NCBI GenBank assembly: GCA_022494885.1
Contig: JAGVSM010003666.1
Span: 1 to 64,000 of the forward strand
Length of the DNA: 64,000 nt
DNA from: Micrasema longulum
Lineage: Eukaryota; Arthropoda; Insecta; Trichoptera; Brachycentridae
Direction: 5' to 3'
The position numbers and the translations under genes are program-made. Within the stretch, counting starts at the first letter, position 1. Every line of letters starts with the position of its first letter. The notes beneath the pieces were generated by a model. The model was not told where the DNA came from. It saw only the letters and a program-made list of their open reading frames with translations, and made no database searches. Below are positions 10,300 to 21,838 of this stretch, in pieces.

Positions 10300-11110
10300 T
10301 ATACAATTACAATTTGTACACATATATGGGCGGGCATATTGCCTTAAGGCAATTTCTTCCTACCTACCGTTCGTTTAAGAATTTTACAAGTACATGGACA
10401 TATTCTAGTTAATTATGCAGAATCTTTTAATTTTATACAGAAATTTTAAACAAAAATTTAAAAAAGCAGAGGAGAGGTGATGGGTAGGAAAGGAAAAGAA
10501 GAAAGGAACAACTTAAACGTTAAATGTCTTACCGTATAATATATGTGCTATAAACGTTTTAATAATTAAAAAAGGAATGGCCCACGCTCAGACGCTGTAG
10601 TCTTTGTGGGCATTTTTTTCAATTCATGTTTTAGCTTAATTTTAAGATATATTTTTCTAAAGTGTATTTTCGTAATTATATTTCTATGTAAATAATATAT
10701 GTATGGAAAAATAAAAAATATAAATTAAAAATTACAATAATAATAAATAAAAAAGGGGCGTCTCTAGCATTAGTGGGAAGAGTTTTTTTTTTTTTAGGAA
10801 TAGCCCGCTAAGCCTCTATTTGGAGGCTTGTTAGCAGGTGGGATAGAGGGGTATGGAAGGAGGCAATGAAAAATACACCACAACACCCAGACCAATTGAG
10901 AAAAAATCTTTCTTGGATTTTTTTCTGGCAACTGGCGGGGATCGAACCCGCGACGCCAGTTTCACAGTTGGTCGTCTTACCAACTGCGCCACGGCGCCTG
11001 CCATCATTCCACAATCTAGTAGCTACAACTGTGAAAGAGGAGGCAAGCAAATTAGAGCGCTGAAGGGGTATTTAAAGAGTTCTCTTGTTACTAGAGCGAA
11101 GAGATAGCTA
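10300..11110 (-). mobile_element. LINE 3' end (Jockey/CR1-like), split by a SINE
   Basis: The minus strand, from 11110 leftwards, reads LRSSNKRTL, LLASSFTVVATRLWN, then after a SINE insertion LPTNARDA, and then a 3' region ending near 10330 in TTGCCTTAAGGCAATATGCC. The same protein text is found at 20954-21445 without a SINE (SSFTVVAARL.NNLPTNVRDA) and a related 3' end at 27930-27975 on the + strand. A 5'-truncated, stop-containing remnant. Confidence 0.8.
10783..11004 (-). mobile_element. tRNA-derived SINE family A, copy 1
   Basis: On the minus strand the head is GGCGCCGTGGCGCAGTTGG (A-box region), then GGGTTCGATCCCC (B-box), a body with TCTGGGTGTTGTGGTGTAT, and an oligo-A tail (the oligo-T at 10783-10795). 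It interrupts the LINE at 10300-11110 between the WN and LPTN codons, so it is younger than that LINE. I see no clear target duplication. Confidence 0.88.
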
Positions 11111-11117
11111 AGAGGAA

Positions 11118-12022
11118 AATACTAGCTTTTACCCGCAGCTTCGCTAATATGGTATTAGGAAGAAAATAATTTGTGTCGTCGTTTATTAACAAAAATTTTA
11201 ATGAAAATAGACTGTATCGATTACCGATCCTCTATCACGATCCATTAGTCTATGACAACATAGCATCATTATTGTGTTACTACAAAACCAAAACGAAAAG
11301 CAACCATAGATAAAGCAAGTCAATTATTATAGAAATTTAAAAAATGAATTTCAAATAGATTATTGTTGACATCCTACCTCACGCCTTCTCATTTTTTTTT
11401 TTTTTCAAGAATTAACGGTACAAGTACCTTTTACATTACATACATACATAAGTATTTATAGTGGAGTATATACAGTAACAACTTTTTCAATGCTTACTTA
11501 GAAAGAACATAATTAAAATATTGATTCCACACTAAAATGTTTTACAAGTAATTGTTTATAAGCTGGAAATTTCAATAAAAATATGTCACCTAAATCCGAA
11601 TGTTTATTACCCAGCGCATGTAGACGATTCAGTACTGAATCGCTAGAATATATTGAGATATGATTGTTGCAGTGATAAAGTTGAACTAGCCTAGTCACTC
11701 TAACTGGTACTTTAAAACCAATGAGGGCCAAAATTTCAGGGCTGTCCAATACTGAATTCACGATTTTAAATAGAACTAATAAATCATTAATAGTTCTTCT
11801 GTCCCTTAATTTAATCAAATTTAATATATTTAATAAATAATCATAGTTAATTTCAAACAATGTTGCTCATTATTGATAAATCATACATTTTTTCATCGTA
11901 TTTTTTTTATTTCGGGATGAAAAATAAGTATCCAATTTCATTTTTCACCTCTCCGGCTATCTCGAGACGTGACGGAAATACAAACAAGCACACTTTCGCA
12001 TTTATAATATTAATATAAATTC
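11118..12022 (+). repeat. Dispersed insect repeat, interrupted by a LINE
   Basis: Begins TACTAGCTTTTACCCGCAGC at 11121 and ends CACACTTTCGCATTTATAAT near 12008. Both ends are typical of a widespread type of short insect repeat, also present at 4140-4478. The middle (about 11390-11900) holds the LINE fragment at 11490-11880, which interrupts the homology to the 4.1-kb copy. Confidence 0.65.
11490..11880 (-). mobile_element. LINE C-terminal fragment (Jockey/CR1-like)
   Basis: The 115-codon minus-strand frame at 11513-11860 reads INDLLVLFKIVNSVLDSPEI, then IGFKVPVRVTR, SVLNRLHALGN and DIFLLKF. Blocks LxxLFKIxNxxxDSPEIL, IxFxVPxxxTR, LNRLxxLxN and DIF are the usual end of such proteins; the + strand fragment at 30560-30935 shares SPEI and VPVxxTR. 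It has no catalytic residues and is 5'-truncated. Confidence 0.78.
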
Positions 12023-13018
12023 CAAAGAATAATAATAATCACGATTTATTAACAAAAAATATCATTGCTTTATCTACTTCGTGTTTTGAGTAATAGGTTT
12101 CTCTGGATTATGTCTAGTCTGCCTAACTAGGCACAACCTGTTTTAAGGTAGAAATTTTTATGCAAAATAACAATACCATGAAAATTTACTAGTTAATGAA
12201 CCAAATTTTTATTTTGTAATGCGTATTTTGGCTCCCGGCAATTTGTTGCTATGTTCGCAAGATATTTATTTATTTGAAAATAATTTATTAACCGTTTTAC
12301 GGATTATACTCATTTAATAAAATGTTTTTTTATTTTTCAAATTCATATTCTATTGTTAATAATATTTTCAACATTTTTGTAAAGGTTGTCTGAGTCTTTT
12401 GTTTAGTTTTGTCTGGTAGTTTATTGCACAACTTTAGTCCCTGGTTTATTAGTCTCGACTGATCTTGCAGCGCGCAACGTTGCAAACCTCCATTAAGCAA
12501 AACTCGGTAGATTATAAAAAAAAAAGTATATTTTGAATGTCTTGTACGGGGAGAGGGTGGTCATCATTGGCAACCTATAGATCATATTTCCCACACTAAT
12601 CGTACGCTTAAGGTGGGAGGTGTGGCCAGATTTCCCAACCTCGAAATTTGATTGTAAAAAAAAATATTCTATCAAAATTACATAGATAAAACAATTTTTC
12701 AATTGAAATTTTATTATATGACGAAATGTTTAAAAATCGTTTAGAATCAATGGTAGAATTACCATCGAATTCGATAGATTGGGAAATTTCTCCTAATATC
12801 GGTAGATCTACCAAGAAATCGGTAGGGTTAAAAACGCTGTGTCCTTGTCTCGTTTTATAATGGTGCAGGGTATAATTGTTATCATATTCTTGTATTGTGT
12901 CCGTGTGTATACTACTTTTTTTTTCAAGTTTTAACTCTTTATTTACAATTACATCTGTGGCTAATTTATGAAATAATTTTAAAGATTCTAGAAGAAAAAA
13001 ATCAGTTACCTTTCATTG
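12023..13018. other. Unassigned A/T-rich DNA
   Basis: No supported gene. Two overlapping minus-strand frames at 12493-12814 lack recognisable domains. Confidence 0.5.
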
Positions 13019-13090
13019 TTAAGTTACATTTAATTGTACAGTTACATTTGATTGTTCAGTTACATTTAATTGTTCAACTACATTCAATTT
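13019..13090. repeat. Tandem 18-base repeat, about 4 units
   Basis: Four units close to GTTACATTTAATTGTTCA, diverging at the 3' end. The open frame across it (12895-13098) is produced by the repeat (IVQLHL repeated) and is not a gene. Confidence 0.85.
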
Positions 13091-13422
13091 TATCTTAGAT
13101 TTTAATTCCCAGAAAAAATCATCGTTCAGTGAGCTGCTCGCCACAACACTTCTTCTCCAAACATGAATTTATTCGCCGTGAAATTGTAACTTTAGAAAAT
13201 CGCCAATACATTTGTTCACCAAATATTCAATCAACAGATTATTTTAAACCGAAAATGAAGGATTTCAGTTTTGCTTAAATTTCGTACAAATGTCTGGCGA
13301 CGTAATTGATGCATTTCTGTGCCCAAACGGATAATGAATACTTTACTATATGTGAAATAGTACTGAAACCCTGGGCTAGCGTCTTGCTACATCAAGACTT
13401 TAATTACACTATACGCACAACG

Positions 13423-13651
13423 GTGAATAGAGCACTGCATTGGTACTCCAGCCGGAGCGTATCTTAATCATTTTTGTTACATGAAGGTAAGATCATCAGT
13501 GTTACGCTACAGGTTCCAGTCCTGGGACTATGAAGTACTTTGGTGTAAAAACAACTTATCGATTAAATGTTTCGTTACAAACATGTCGGGAATCGAACCC
13601 AAAACCTCTCGCGGGGTATGCAAACGCACTGATGATTAGACCACGAGCCGG
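13423..13651 (-). mobile_element. tRNA-derived SINE family C, copy 1
   Basis: On the minus strand the head ends at CCGGCTCGTGGTCTAATCAT (13651 leftwards), with a B-box GGGTTCGATTCCC, then ATGTTTGT, a body with AGTCCCAGGACTGGAACCTG, and ATCTTACCTTCATGTAAC. Same body as 17080-17318 and 61726-61984. A tRNA-derived SINE with an RNA polymerase III-type head. Confidence 0.85.
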
Positions 13652-16431
13652 ACAAAAAGGCTATTTTTTTATTGTATCTGATTATGATAAATAAAAAAAC
13701 CATCAATTTACTTGATTGTCATTTAGTAAAATTCATCAAATATAAAAAAAAATAATTGGATTTTTTTTATTGTGTACAATTAATTACCAACACTAAAAAT
13801 GTGATTATGCTAAAAGTCCATAATTGCATTACTTTGTAAAATGTTTACCTAACAGTAAGCTGGCAAAACCGTAAACCCGTGGGGAGATTTTTTTTATTGC
13901 TTTAAAAAATACAGCTATAACAAAAAATATTCAGATAAAACACCTAATTAAAAAACACATTTTCTAAAGGAAAATAACAAAGAAATAATTTTCACAATAA
14001 TAATACTAGTGCAATACATACATTTTTTGTATTTTTTTTTTTGGTTAGTGTCTACACTACTGCATTACATATTAGAATGCTTATTCTGTTTATTTATAAA
14101 AGAAATTACCAATGTTTTTTCTTTCATTCTTCATAAGTATTGAGTTAGTAAAAAAACAACCCATTATCTAGAAATATAAAGTCGACTACCAGAATAATCT
14201 AATTTGGTTATTAAAACTATTAATATTGATACTAATAAATTATTATCGTTGGCGATTATGCACATCCCAACTAAATCTGTCAGATTTTAATGCGGTTTAC
14301 TGGGTCGTCTGGATTTTTACGACACATTTGAAAAGGTAACACATTTTATATGCGTTTAAATGATGTACCCGATAAAGTTACCGGGCCGGGTGGATTGGCG
14401 CTGCACGTGTGAAACCGGCCTAAGAGTTGAAAATTCCTCGTTTTGTGAAACTCGTACAAAAAAGTACAAAAGCGGCAAACGGTATCAATAAACAGGTTGT
14501 TAATTGAAAGTCACCTTTTTGTGCTCGTTCTGCAGTAATTTCAGTGCATTTACTGGAATAACTGGGTTTCTTCAGGTAATAACTAATAGGGGATCATGTT
14601 CGCTCATTTATTTAAATTTATCGGGTTTTTGTACGCATTACAAATCTCTCGGTTTCCTAATTACACCTGCCGATACACGAGGCAGATAAGATCAGAATTG
14701 AATTACTGAGTTTCAAAACCCATTCAATACCGTTCGCCTTAAAAACAAGGATTGCGTGTTTGTGTGCCTCTATGAAATTTCGATATAAAAATACGAAAAA
14801 AGGAAAAAAAAGTTATTCATTTAAATGTCGTTGGTATAATTTTAACGAAACATATTTTTTACGAATTTTATGAAATCCGTTAGGATGAGTTTTGAATATC
14901 AGCTTCTGGATTACAAGCTAAGCATAATGATATAAAAACACTGAAAATTATCTTAATAAATCAAATAACAAAAAAAAAAAATTATACTCATTAAAAAAAA
15001 AAAAAATAGGTGCTCTGATTTTTTTTAAAAAGAATAAATAATAGGTAAATAGGCACATGTATTAAGAAATACATGTGCACTTAAGAAAGGGACACAACTA
15101 AAAAAAATATTATTTTCAGAAAAAGAGGAAAATCTGGTTAATGAAATAATAATTAAATATATTTTTTTTAACATTTTTGAACTGAAAATAATAACAAACT
15201 TTCTACTAACCTTGATCGGCTAAACTGACACAACTCGACAAAAAACGTTTTTTTTTATAAATTCCATCAACAAAAATGTCTTATCTCTACAAAACACTAC
15301 AAAAAAAAATTAACGTTTCTTCTACATTAATGACATGAGTCAAACTAATACAGTTTAAACACATCAAACATCCAGTTAGTTGAAGTGCGTCGAAACAACA
15401 AAAGTGACAAAAGCGCTTTTGATTTTAATGATTCATAGATGAATATTTCATAATCTCCCACAAAGTGATAATTCAAAAACACTGGTTTTTGAGTTGTATC
15501 ACTTAAGAAATACACGCGAGACATTTTTACACTAATTATCAATTTATTCTTAAAACTTTTAAGGCGGAATCTATTTTATATTATGTTTTGTTTTTTTTTA
15601 AACTATTGGGTTGCTATGTGCAAATCAGTTGGCGATAAGATCATTATTTTTTTGAATTCCGTAGTTAAAAACAAACTTTTATTTTATCATTTTTTTGCAA
15701 GTGGAATGATACGGAGTAGCGCCATACACAATAATGCTATTTAACATTGTATAATTTTTTTATATTTTTACATATAAGTATTTATTTAATGGCTATTTTT
15801 TTCACATAATAGATCAATAAACTGTCGTATTATGATCTTATATTTGTGAAAAAAATTAAATGGATACATGTACTACTTTTTATACTGTTTTCCCTAATAA
15901 ACAAATATTAACCTTTCTAAGCCTAACCGTTGAAAAAATCTGCGAGCTCCAGAGAGGTGTACCAAGAATACCCTAGCTAAAATGCTTTAAATAGGGACGA
16001 CGCAAAATTTATAAAACTATTTCATAATATTTTGAGTTTTCTAAGAATTTTTTTCATAAAATAGTTTTGCGTAAGAATGCTTTATGACATCGCGCTCCTC
16101 TTCATGCTACACGTTGAATAACACTGATCTAAAGTCTCCCAATCCGCTAGCGGGGAGTCAGGAGGGGGAACAATCTAACGTTTTGTGGTTGTTGCTAGAA
16201 AAAAGCTACCATGTAACAAGAAGCACACGTGCGAAATGACCAACGTATCAAAATTTTTTATTAAAGTGAAGAGCGATAAATTCTAATGTTTATTGTTTGC
16301 ACGGAGAAAGGTAGAAACAACTGTGAATTATTATTGAAAGAATTTGTCAGAAAAATGTTTTGATAATTTTGAATTTCGCATATAATTAAATCAATATTAT
16401 AATTAACTTTATGACATAAAATTAATTCAAT
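13652..16431. other. Unassigned A/T-rich DNA, 2.8 kb
   Basis: The longest stretch in the left half with no recognised element. It contains many A or T runs of 8-13 bases. Small open frames (14504-14689, 15345-15542, 16261-16476) have no motif. Confidence 0.5.
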
Positions 16432-16620
16432 ATGGCAGGCGCCGTGGCGCTTGGTAAGACAGCTAACTGTGTCCAAGAAAAATCCAAAAAAGTATTTTTC
16501 TCATTCGGTCTGGGTGTTGTGGAATATTTTTTATAACTTCCTTCCATATCCTTTTTCCCACCTGCTGACAAACCTCTACAGAAGGGGCTTAGCGGGTTAT
16601 TCCTTTAAAAAAATTATAAA
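16432..16620 (+). mobile_element. SINE family A, copy 2, B-box deleted
   Basis: Starts GGCAGGCGCCGTGGCGC like copy 1 and shares its body (GGTCTGGGTGTTGTGG, CACCTGCTGAC, CTTAGCGGGTTATTCC) and A-rich tail. Between AACTGTG and the AAAAATCC block about 45 bases are missing, including the whole B-box, so polymerase III transcription from this copy is unlikely. Confidence 0.85.
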
Positions 16621-17079
16621 AAACTACCAAGAAAAAATTAAGCTACCTGGGGACTAATGGTTAAAAATAGTTTCAAATAATCATACGTAATTTCATAAAC
16701 AATAATGCAACGCTGCAGTTCCTCCCCAACTACGTAATAAAATGCGGGTATTGAGATAGGCATTTGAGTAAGGTAACCGATTGTCTGGTAATTTTTGCTT
16801 CGGGTCATGATAGTTTTCCGAGTAGTAAAATGTACTCCATATAAAACGGTACAAGCCGCAGGTAAAAGCCTCCGATAGCATCGTTCAGGACCTGTTATTT
16901 TCAATCTGTGTTTCCCATAATCCTTTTAATAATATTATCTTATAACATATTATCTAGAAAATTATTTTATTAATGACAAGTCCATATTGAACATTTTTTT
17001 CCAACAATGTTTAAATTTTTTCGTGGGTACCAATTTATTTATATTTTTTCTTTCCTTCATTTACCTTTCTACTGCAGAC
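16621..17079. other. Unassigned DNA
   Basis: No supported gene. Two overlapping minus-strand frames near 16638-16904 read like random sequence. Confidence 0.4.
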
Positions 17080-17318
17080 TGGGGCCTAATGGTGTAATGA
17101 TCAGCGTGTTTGCCTACCATGCGAGAAGACTCGGGTTCGATTCCCGACATGGTTGAAATGAAATATTTATTTAAACTGGTGTTTTATACTAGAATATTTC
17201 ATAGTTCCTGGACTGGTATCTAAAGCGTACGACTAATCATCTTGCCTTTATGTAAAAAAATAATTTTAAGATACGCTGCATTGGGTGTGGAAAGCTAATG
17301 ATGATGATGATGATGACC
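17080..17318 (+). mobile_element. tRNA-derived SINE family C, copy 2
   Basis: Head GGCCTAATGGTGTAATGATC with A-box, then GGGTTCGATTCCCGACATGG (B-box), body TTCCTGGACTGGTATCTAAA, and a (GAT)n tail at 17299-17316. Appears full length. The GATGATGAT tail is shared with copy 3 at 61726-61984. Confidence 0.92.
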
Positions 17319-17374
17319 ACATACTGGGGTGTTTAAGCCGTTCGCGTTCATTATTATTATTTTTCATTTTATTG

Positions 17375-18045
17375 AAATTTGTGGCAACAGAGAGGGAAAA
17401 AAAATAAGCAGTGAATATGGAAATCTGGGCGTTAACTGGGCTTATGACATTTTTTTTGCACCACAACAGGGCAGGAGGCCTAATTACAGTGATGAATTAC
17501 ATCACAGAGCACCCAAGCTTGAGAAAAATCACATTTTAATTTTTGTGTTCTCACCGGGAATCGAACCCGGAATCTTCCGTGCGTGAGTCAAGCGTCTTGA
17601 CCACTACATCATGGAGGCCGCCAATGACCTATCATTGTCTGGTTTAAGGGCCACTTTACACACTGCGTAACATTCACCATTCTGCCTATGTTTAAACATC
17701 CACCTCTCCTCAACTATTGCGTGAAGTAAAAGAGCTGAAACCTCATGCGGGTGGGATCCATCCGGCTGAACCAATTTACGTACTAGGCAACACCTGAAAA
17801 CAATTTTCCCATTTTCATACATCTTCTTTTACCAGTAAGTTGATTCGAAATGTTTTCAGTATGTCCAAATGTTTGCAGACTGGCTGGATTTCCTCCCAAC
17901 GACAGATCACAAGCCCTGTAAATTCCTGGACTTTCATTTTTCCTTCTCAAAAAATTTCCCTCTCTGTTGCAACAAAGTTAGATCAAAATAACTCCCTAGG
18001 GAGGAAATCCAACCAGTTTGCAAATATTAGGACATACTCAAAACA
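17375..18045. mobile_element. Hairpin-like element family D, copy 1, with a nested SINE
   Basis: Arms headed GCAACAGAGAGGGAAA occur on the left (17383 onward) and inverted on the right (ending near 17973). A second inverted pair, about 45 bases, lies at 17850-17896 and 17998-18043. The interior contains CCACTTTACACACTGCGTAA, shared with copies at 19.6, 38.2, 57.0 and 58.3 kb. A family B SINE is inserted at 17450-17622. No protein is encoded. Confidence 0.75.
17450..17622 (-). mobile_element. tRNA-derived SINE family B, copy 1
   Basis: On the minus strand: GGCGGCCTCCATGATGTAGT (A-box), GGGTTCGATTCCCGGTGAGA (B-box), then the conserved body and a T-run at the left as oligo-A tail. It lies in hairpin element D, flanked by a short ATGAC duplication (17444-17448 and 17624-17628), so it inserted after D. 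Confidence 0.92.
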
Positions 18046-19170
18046 TTGTTGAATCAGCAAATAGGTTAAGTAATTTATTTTGTTTATTCTGAAAATAATA
18101 TTGATACGGTGTGTACCTCCGCCTAAAGTTTAAGGCCTTAGAGGCCTCGGTAATCAGATGATCTACGATCTAAGGAAAGATTATGCATTAGGAACGCTCA
18201 CAAATCCAAGGGGCGGCTGAGTAATTATAACACCTGGCTCTTTATCTAGATCAGATCTTTTACCTTGTAACTATTAACTACGAAACAATTCTACCTGCCA
18301 CCTTAAATATAATACGTTATATAGTAGGTCAAAAAATGACATTTCTAACAGTAAAATCGATATTCAATAAGTGCAAGTAGCTCAATCAGAAATAACTATC
18401 GACGTGCTTAAAAACAAGCTAAGCATTTGAGCGATCATATTTTTTTTATAAATATACGGCTTAGGCCATATATTTATAAAAATTAAATATCAAACGAAAC
18501 TAATTTTTTAAAATGTATCCCTCGGCACGGGTCTTCCGGAGACGAATACATTGGTAATTCAACCATATTATGATATTGTATTCTGGTGAAATATAAAAAT
18601 AAAATAAATATTTTTTACACTTTTGGTTCCTTAGATTATGATCAGTACTACAACAATAATTAAATTTTAACAGTTAAATAATATTATTATTGTTAAAGTT
18701 TTTACAAAAACGTGTAAACTGGCAGACTTCTCGTAATGTGCTATTTCCATCCAAGTAACCAATTAAAATATGTTAACTTCTTGACAAAAGTAAGCAAAAG
18801 TTAACTCATTGTATTAAGTACAAATTTAATGCTGACAGAATAATTAAGGTAAAATTATTATGCATAGAAGTTCCACAGAATTTAAATACAGGTTTGCTAT
18901 TTTTACATCTTGAATGGGAGGCTATGAACGTCAATCAACAAATTATGATGATGAGATGATTAAAGGTATTCTATTCACGATTACGTCTTCCGGGATTCGT
19001 TTTATTCCTGTGAAATTATGTAGATTTTGCCTGTTTACAAATTATAGTGTGCAACGTGTTAATCAGAAATCTCATATCAACATTTTTTTTACTTTGTAAA
19101 GCTCATACATTTTTATTAATGAACCAATTTATCTGAACAAGGAAATCAAGCGAAGAAAAGCCACCTCGTA
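18046..19170. other. Mostly unassigned; short repeat piece
   Basis: Positions 18366-18438 match the core of the CAGGTAAACG-type MITE (AGCTCAATCA, TGCTTAAAAACAAGC). The run after 18440, with TATACGGCTTAGGCC, resembles the tail of the LINE at 23725-24195. The rest is unrecognised. Confidence 0.5.
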
Positions 19171-19171
19171 G

Positions 19172-19760
19172 TGAAGCGGTTGGCTTGAGATCGCCTACTA
19201 TGATTGAGGTATTGAGTTCGATTCTTGGTAAGGTCAACATAAAATATTTTGAGTTTGTCCAAACTTTTGTAGACAAGGACTGGATTCAACTCCCTGGGGA
19301 GATGTTAACATTAACATATTACAACAGAGATAAAGAACATTTTAGAGAAGGTGATATAGAAGTCTAAGCATCTACAGGGCTTATGACCTGTCATTGGCTG
19401 GTAAATTGTAAATTGTTGTAAATTGTTGATAAATCCACCTGGTTTATGAAGAAGTATAGAAATTGAAAAAAATAAAAAATTTCATGCGTTGCCTAGTATT
19501 TAGGTGAAATAATTCAATCAGATGAATCTCACCCACATAAATAAAGGTTTGATCTCTTTAACTTCACAAACATCAACAGATAAAGGAATTGAAGGAATAT
19601 AGATGTTCAAATATGGGCAGAATGGTGAATGTTACACAGTGTGTAAAGCGGCCACTTAAACCAGCTAATGAGAGGTCATAAGCCCTGTAGATGCCTAGAA
19701 TTCTATATCACCTTCTCTAAAATGCTCTTCATCTCGGTTGTAATATGTTAATAAAACATT
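19172..19760. mobile_element. Hairpin-like element family D, copy 2
   Basis: Arms 19310-19402 and 19660-19752 (93 bases each) are inverted at roughly 90% identity by eye. A tRNA-like head with GAGTTCGATTCTTGG lies just upstream at 19175-19235, so D may be a SINE-derived or composite hairpin. The loop holds CCTAGTATTTAGGTGAAAT and GTTACACAGTGTGTAAAG. No protein motif is seen; the 60-codon frame at 19185-19367 is incidental. Confidence 0.75.
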
Positions 19761-19784
19761 TGTTTATGAGGTGGTTTTTCATTG

Positions 19785-19915
19785 CGATATTTCACTGTCT
19801 CTGGTCGGCATCTAAAGTGTAACACTAAAGACCTTACACTCATGTGTCAAATGATGAAAATACGCAGCATTTGGGACACCAGTGTAGTGCTATTTGGTAC
19901 GGAAAAATAAATGAT
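19785..19915 (+). mobile_element. SINE family C fragment
   Basis: Body-only fragment: ATTTCACTGTCTCTGGTCGG, CATCTAAAGTGTAAC, CTTACACTCATGTGTCAAAT and ATACGCAGCATTTGG follow the order of the family C body. The tRNA-like head is missing. Confidence 0.6.
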
Positions 19916-20032
19916 GGTATATTTAAATTTTGTAAACAGAAAGTAAAGTTCAATAATTAGTAATACCTGTTCATCGTCCCCTTGTCCGGGTGTCTAAAGC
20001 ATACCCCTTAACATGTCATGCCATCGCATTCC

Positions 20033-20739
20033 ATGGCGCAGTTAGTTAGACGGCCAATTGGGAAAATAGCGTCGCGGATTTGATTCCCGTCAGTTGTAAG
20101 AAAAAATCAAAATAATATTTTTTTCTCAATTTGTCCTGGTGTTATTTTAGTAAATAAATAATAATGCTAAGAAATTTTATGCGGATCAGAAATTTTTATT
20201 GTAGAAACAATTTCACATATCATGACTAGTTTTTCGTTACAAGTAACAGATTAATTTATTTTTGTAGTAGTTCCTAGTACATTTTTTTGCTACGCTGCTT
20301 TAAACTGTTATTTAGTATCCGTTTCACGAAACAGTGTAATTTGTGAATCAGTAACTGTTCTTACTACTTCTTTTAAATAACTTATTTTAAATGGCGCAGT
20401 TAGTTAGACGGCCAATTGGGAAAATAGCGTCGCGGATTTGATTCCCGTCAGTTGTAAGAAAAAATCAAAATAATATTTTTTTCTCAATTTGTCCTGGTGT
20501 TATTTTAGTAAATAAATAATAATGCTAAGAAATTTTATGCGGATCAGAAATTTTTATTGTAGAAACAATTTCACATATCATGACTAGTTTTTCGTTACAA
20601 GTAACAGATTAATTTATTTTTGTAGTAGTTCCTAGTACATTTTTTTTGCTACGCTGCTTTAAACTGTTATTTAGTATCCGTTTCACGAAACAGTGTAATT
20701 TGTGAATTAGTAACTGTTCTTACTACTTCTTTTAAATAA
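20033..20739 (+). repeat. 358-base tandem duplication containing a SINE head
   Basis: Copy 1 (20033-20381) and copy 2 (20391-20739) start at the same ATGGCGCAGTTAGTTAGACG and are nearly identical; I see one extra T in a T-run and one C/T change. Each begins with a tRNA-like head related to SINE family A (B-box-like GGATTTGATTCCCG) and continues into about 280 bases of unrecognised sequence. The high identity implies a recent tandem duplication or an assembly artefact. Confidence 0.93.
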
Positions 20740-20773
20740 CCGAAAAAAAATAATACTATACCATGAATTATTT

Positions 20774-20953
20774 GGCGGCCTCCGTGGTGTAGTGGTCAAG
20801 ACGCTTGACTTACACACGAAAGGTTCCGGGTTCGATTCCCGGTCAGAACACAAAAACTTAAATGTGATTTTTCTCTAGCCTGGGTGTTCTGTGATGTAAT
20901 TCACCACTGTAATTGGGCATCTTGGCCTGTTGTGGTGCAAAAATAAATAAATG
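20774..20953 (+). mobile_element. tRNA-derived SINE family B, copy 2
   Basis: Starts GGCGGCCTCCGTGGTGTAGT, B-box GGGTTCGATTCCCGGTCAGA, then CTGTGATGTAATTCACCACT and TTGGCCTGTTGTGGTGCAAA and ends in AAATAAATAAAT. Apparently full length. It abuts the LINE 3' end at 20954. Confidence 0.93.
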
Positions 20954-21445
20954 AAGATAGGGAAGGGGGTGGGAAGGAAAGAAGAAAGAGAAAGGAACAA
21001 CTTAAATATTTAGATAGTGACATTTCAGTCTTGATTTAAATGTAAATAAAGAAAGAGCGTCTCTAACATTAGTGGGTAGATTATTTCACAATCGAGCAGC
21101 TACTACTGTGAAAGAGGAGGCAAGAAAATTATAGCGATGAAAGGGTATAAAAAGGGTTATCTCGTTACTAGAACGAAGAGATAGCCCGTGTTGTGATAGA
21201 ACTTGGAAGAGCTCTCTCGGATAAACAGGCAAAGTGGGATTTTCAAAGATATTGTGAATAAGTGATAGAAGGTAAATGTTTCTTCTTTGCCTGATACTGA
21301 GCCAGTTTAGTTGCGTGCGATATTCGGTTATGTGGTCAAATTTGCAAAGATCAAAAAAATATCGTATTCAAACATTCTGCAATCGTTCTAACTTATCAAG
21401 TAATTCAGAGTAAGCATATGGATAACATACATCCGCATAAATATA
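20954..21445 (-). mobile_element. LINE C-terminal region (Jockey/CR1-like)
   Basis: Minus strand from 21445: YADVCYPYAYSELLDKLERL, then FDHITEYRTQLNWLSIRQRR, SLIHNIFENPTLP, SSFTVVAARL, NNLPTNVRDALSLFTFKSRL and a stop. Two codons are nonsense, so it is a pseudogene. The same protein family is at 10300-11110 and, with close wording (YADVS, LDKLERLKN, YDHISDYRRQLKWL), at 27190-27990 on the + strand. It lies just right of a SINE B. Confidence 0.85.
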
Positions 21446-21838
21446 CCTACAAGAAAAGAAATAAAAAATTATACTTATGTGTTAAACAATTTATAAAGTA
21501 AATGTCGTATACATCGTTATTGTTAGAGCACATAAACATAAGAATATGTTTACATTTGCCCTACTTCAAGATTCAAAATAAATATTTAAAGACATGATTT
21601 TAATTGCGTTAGAGAGATTTGTTAGTGCATTTACTTGGGATACGAAAGAACTTATGAAACAAAGGCACAACATGCCAAGGCGTCTGTCTATTCCCTGTTT
21701 CCGCAATGCAGCCTTCACGGTAGATAAACTGTTCCAAGTCTCGGCGATGGGAATCAAATAATTTATCTGGATCAACTTACCCTTGTAACGGTTAAAGGAT
21801 TAACCTAGGTGTACTCCGTACCGCAGTGCGCTCAGTAC
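21446..21838. other. Unassigned DNA
   Basis: No supported gene. The minus-strand frame at 21566-21775 has no motif. Confidence 0.4.

Noticed and set aside
10853..11107. 84-codon frame containing GDRTRDASFTVGRLTNCATAP
   Set aside because: This text is the translation of the SINE A head on its antisense side, a common false protein.
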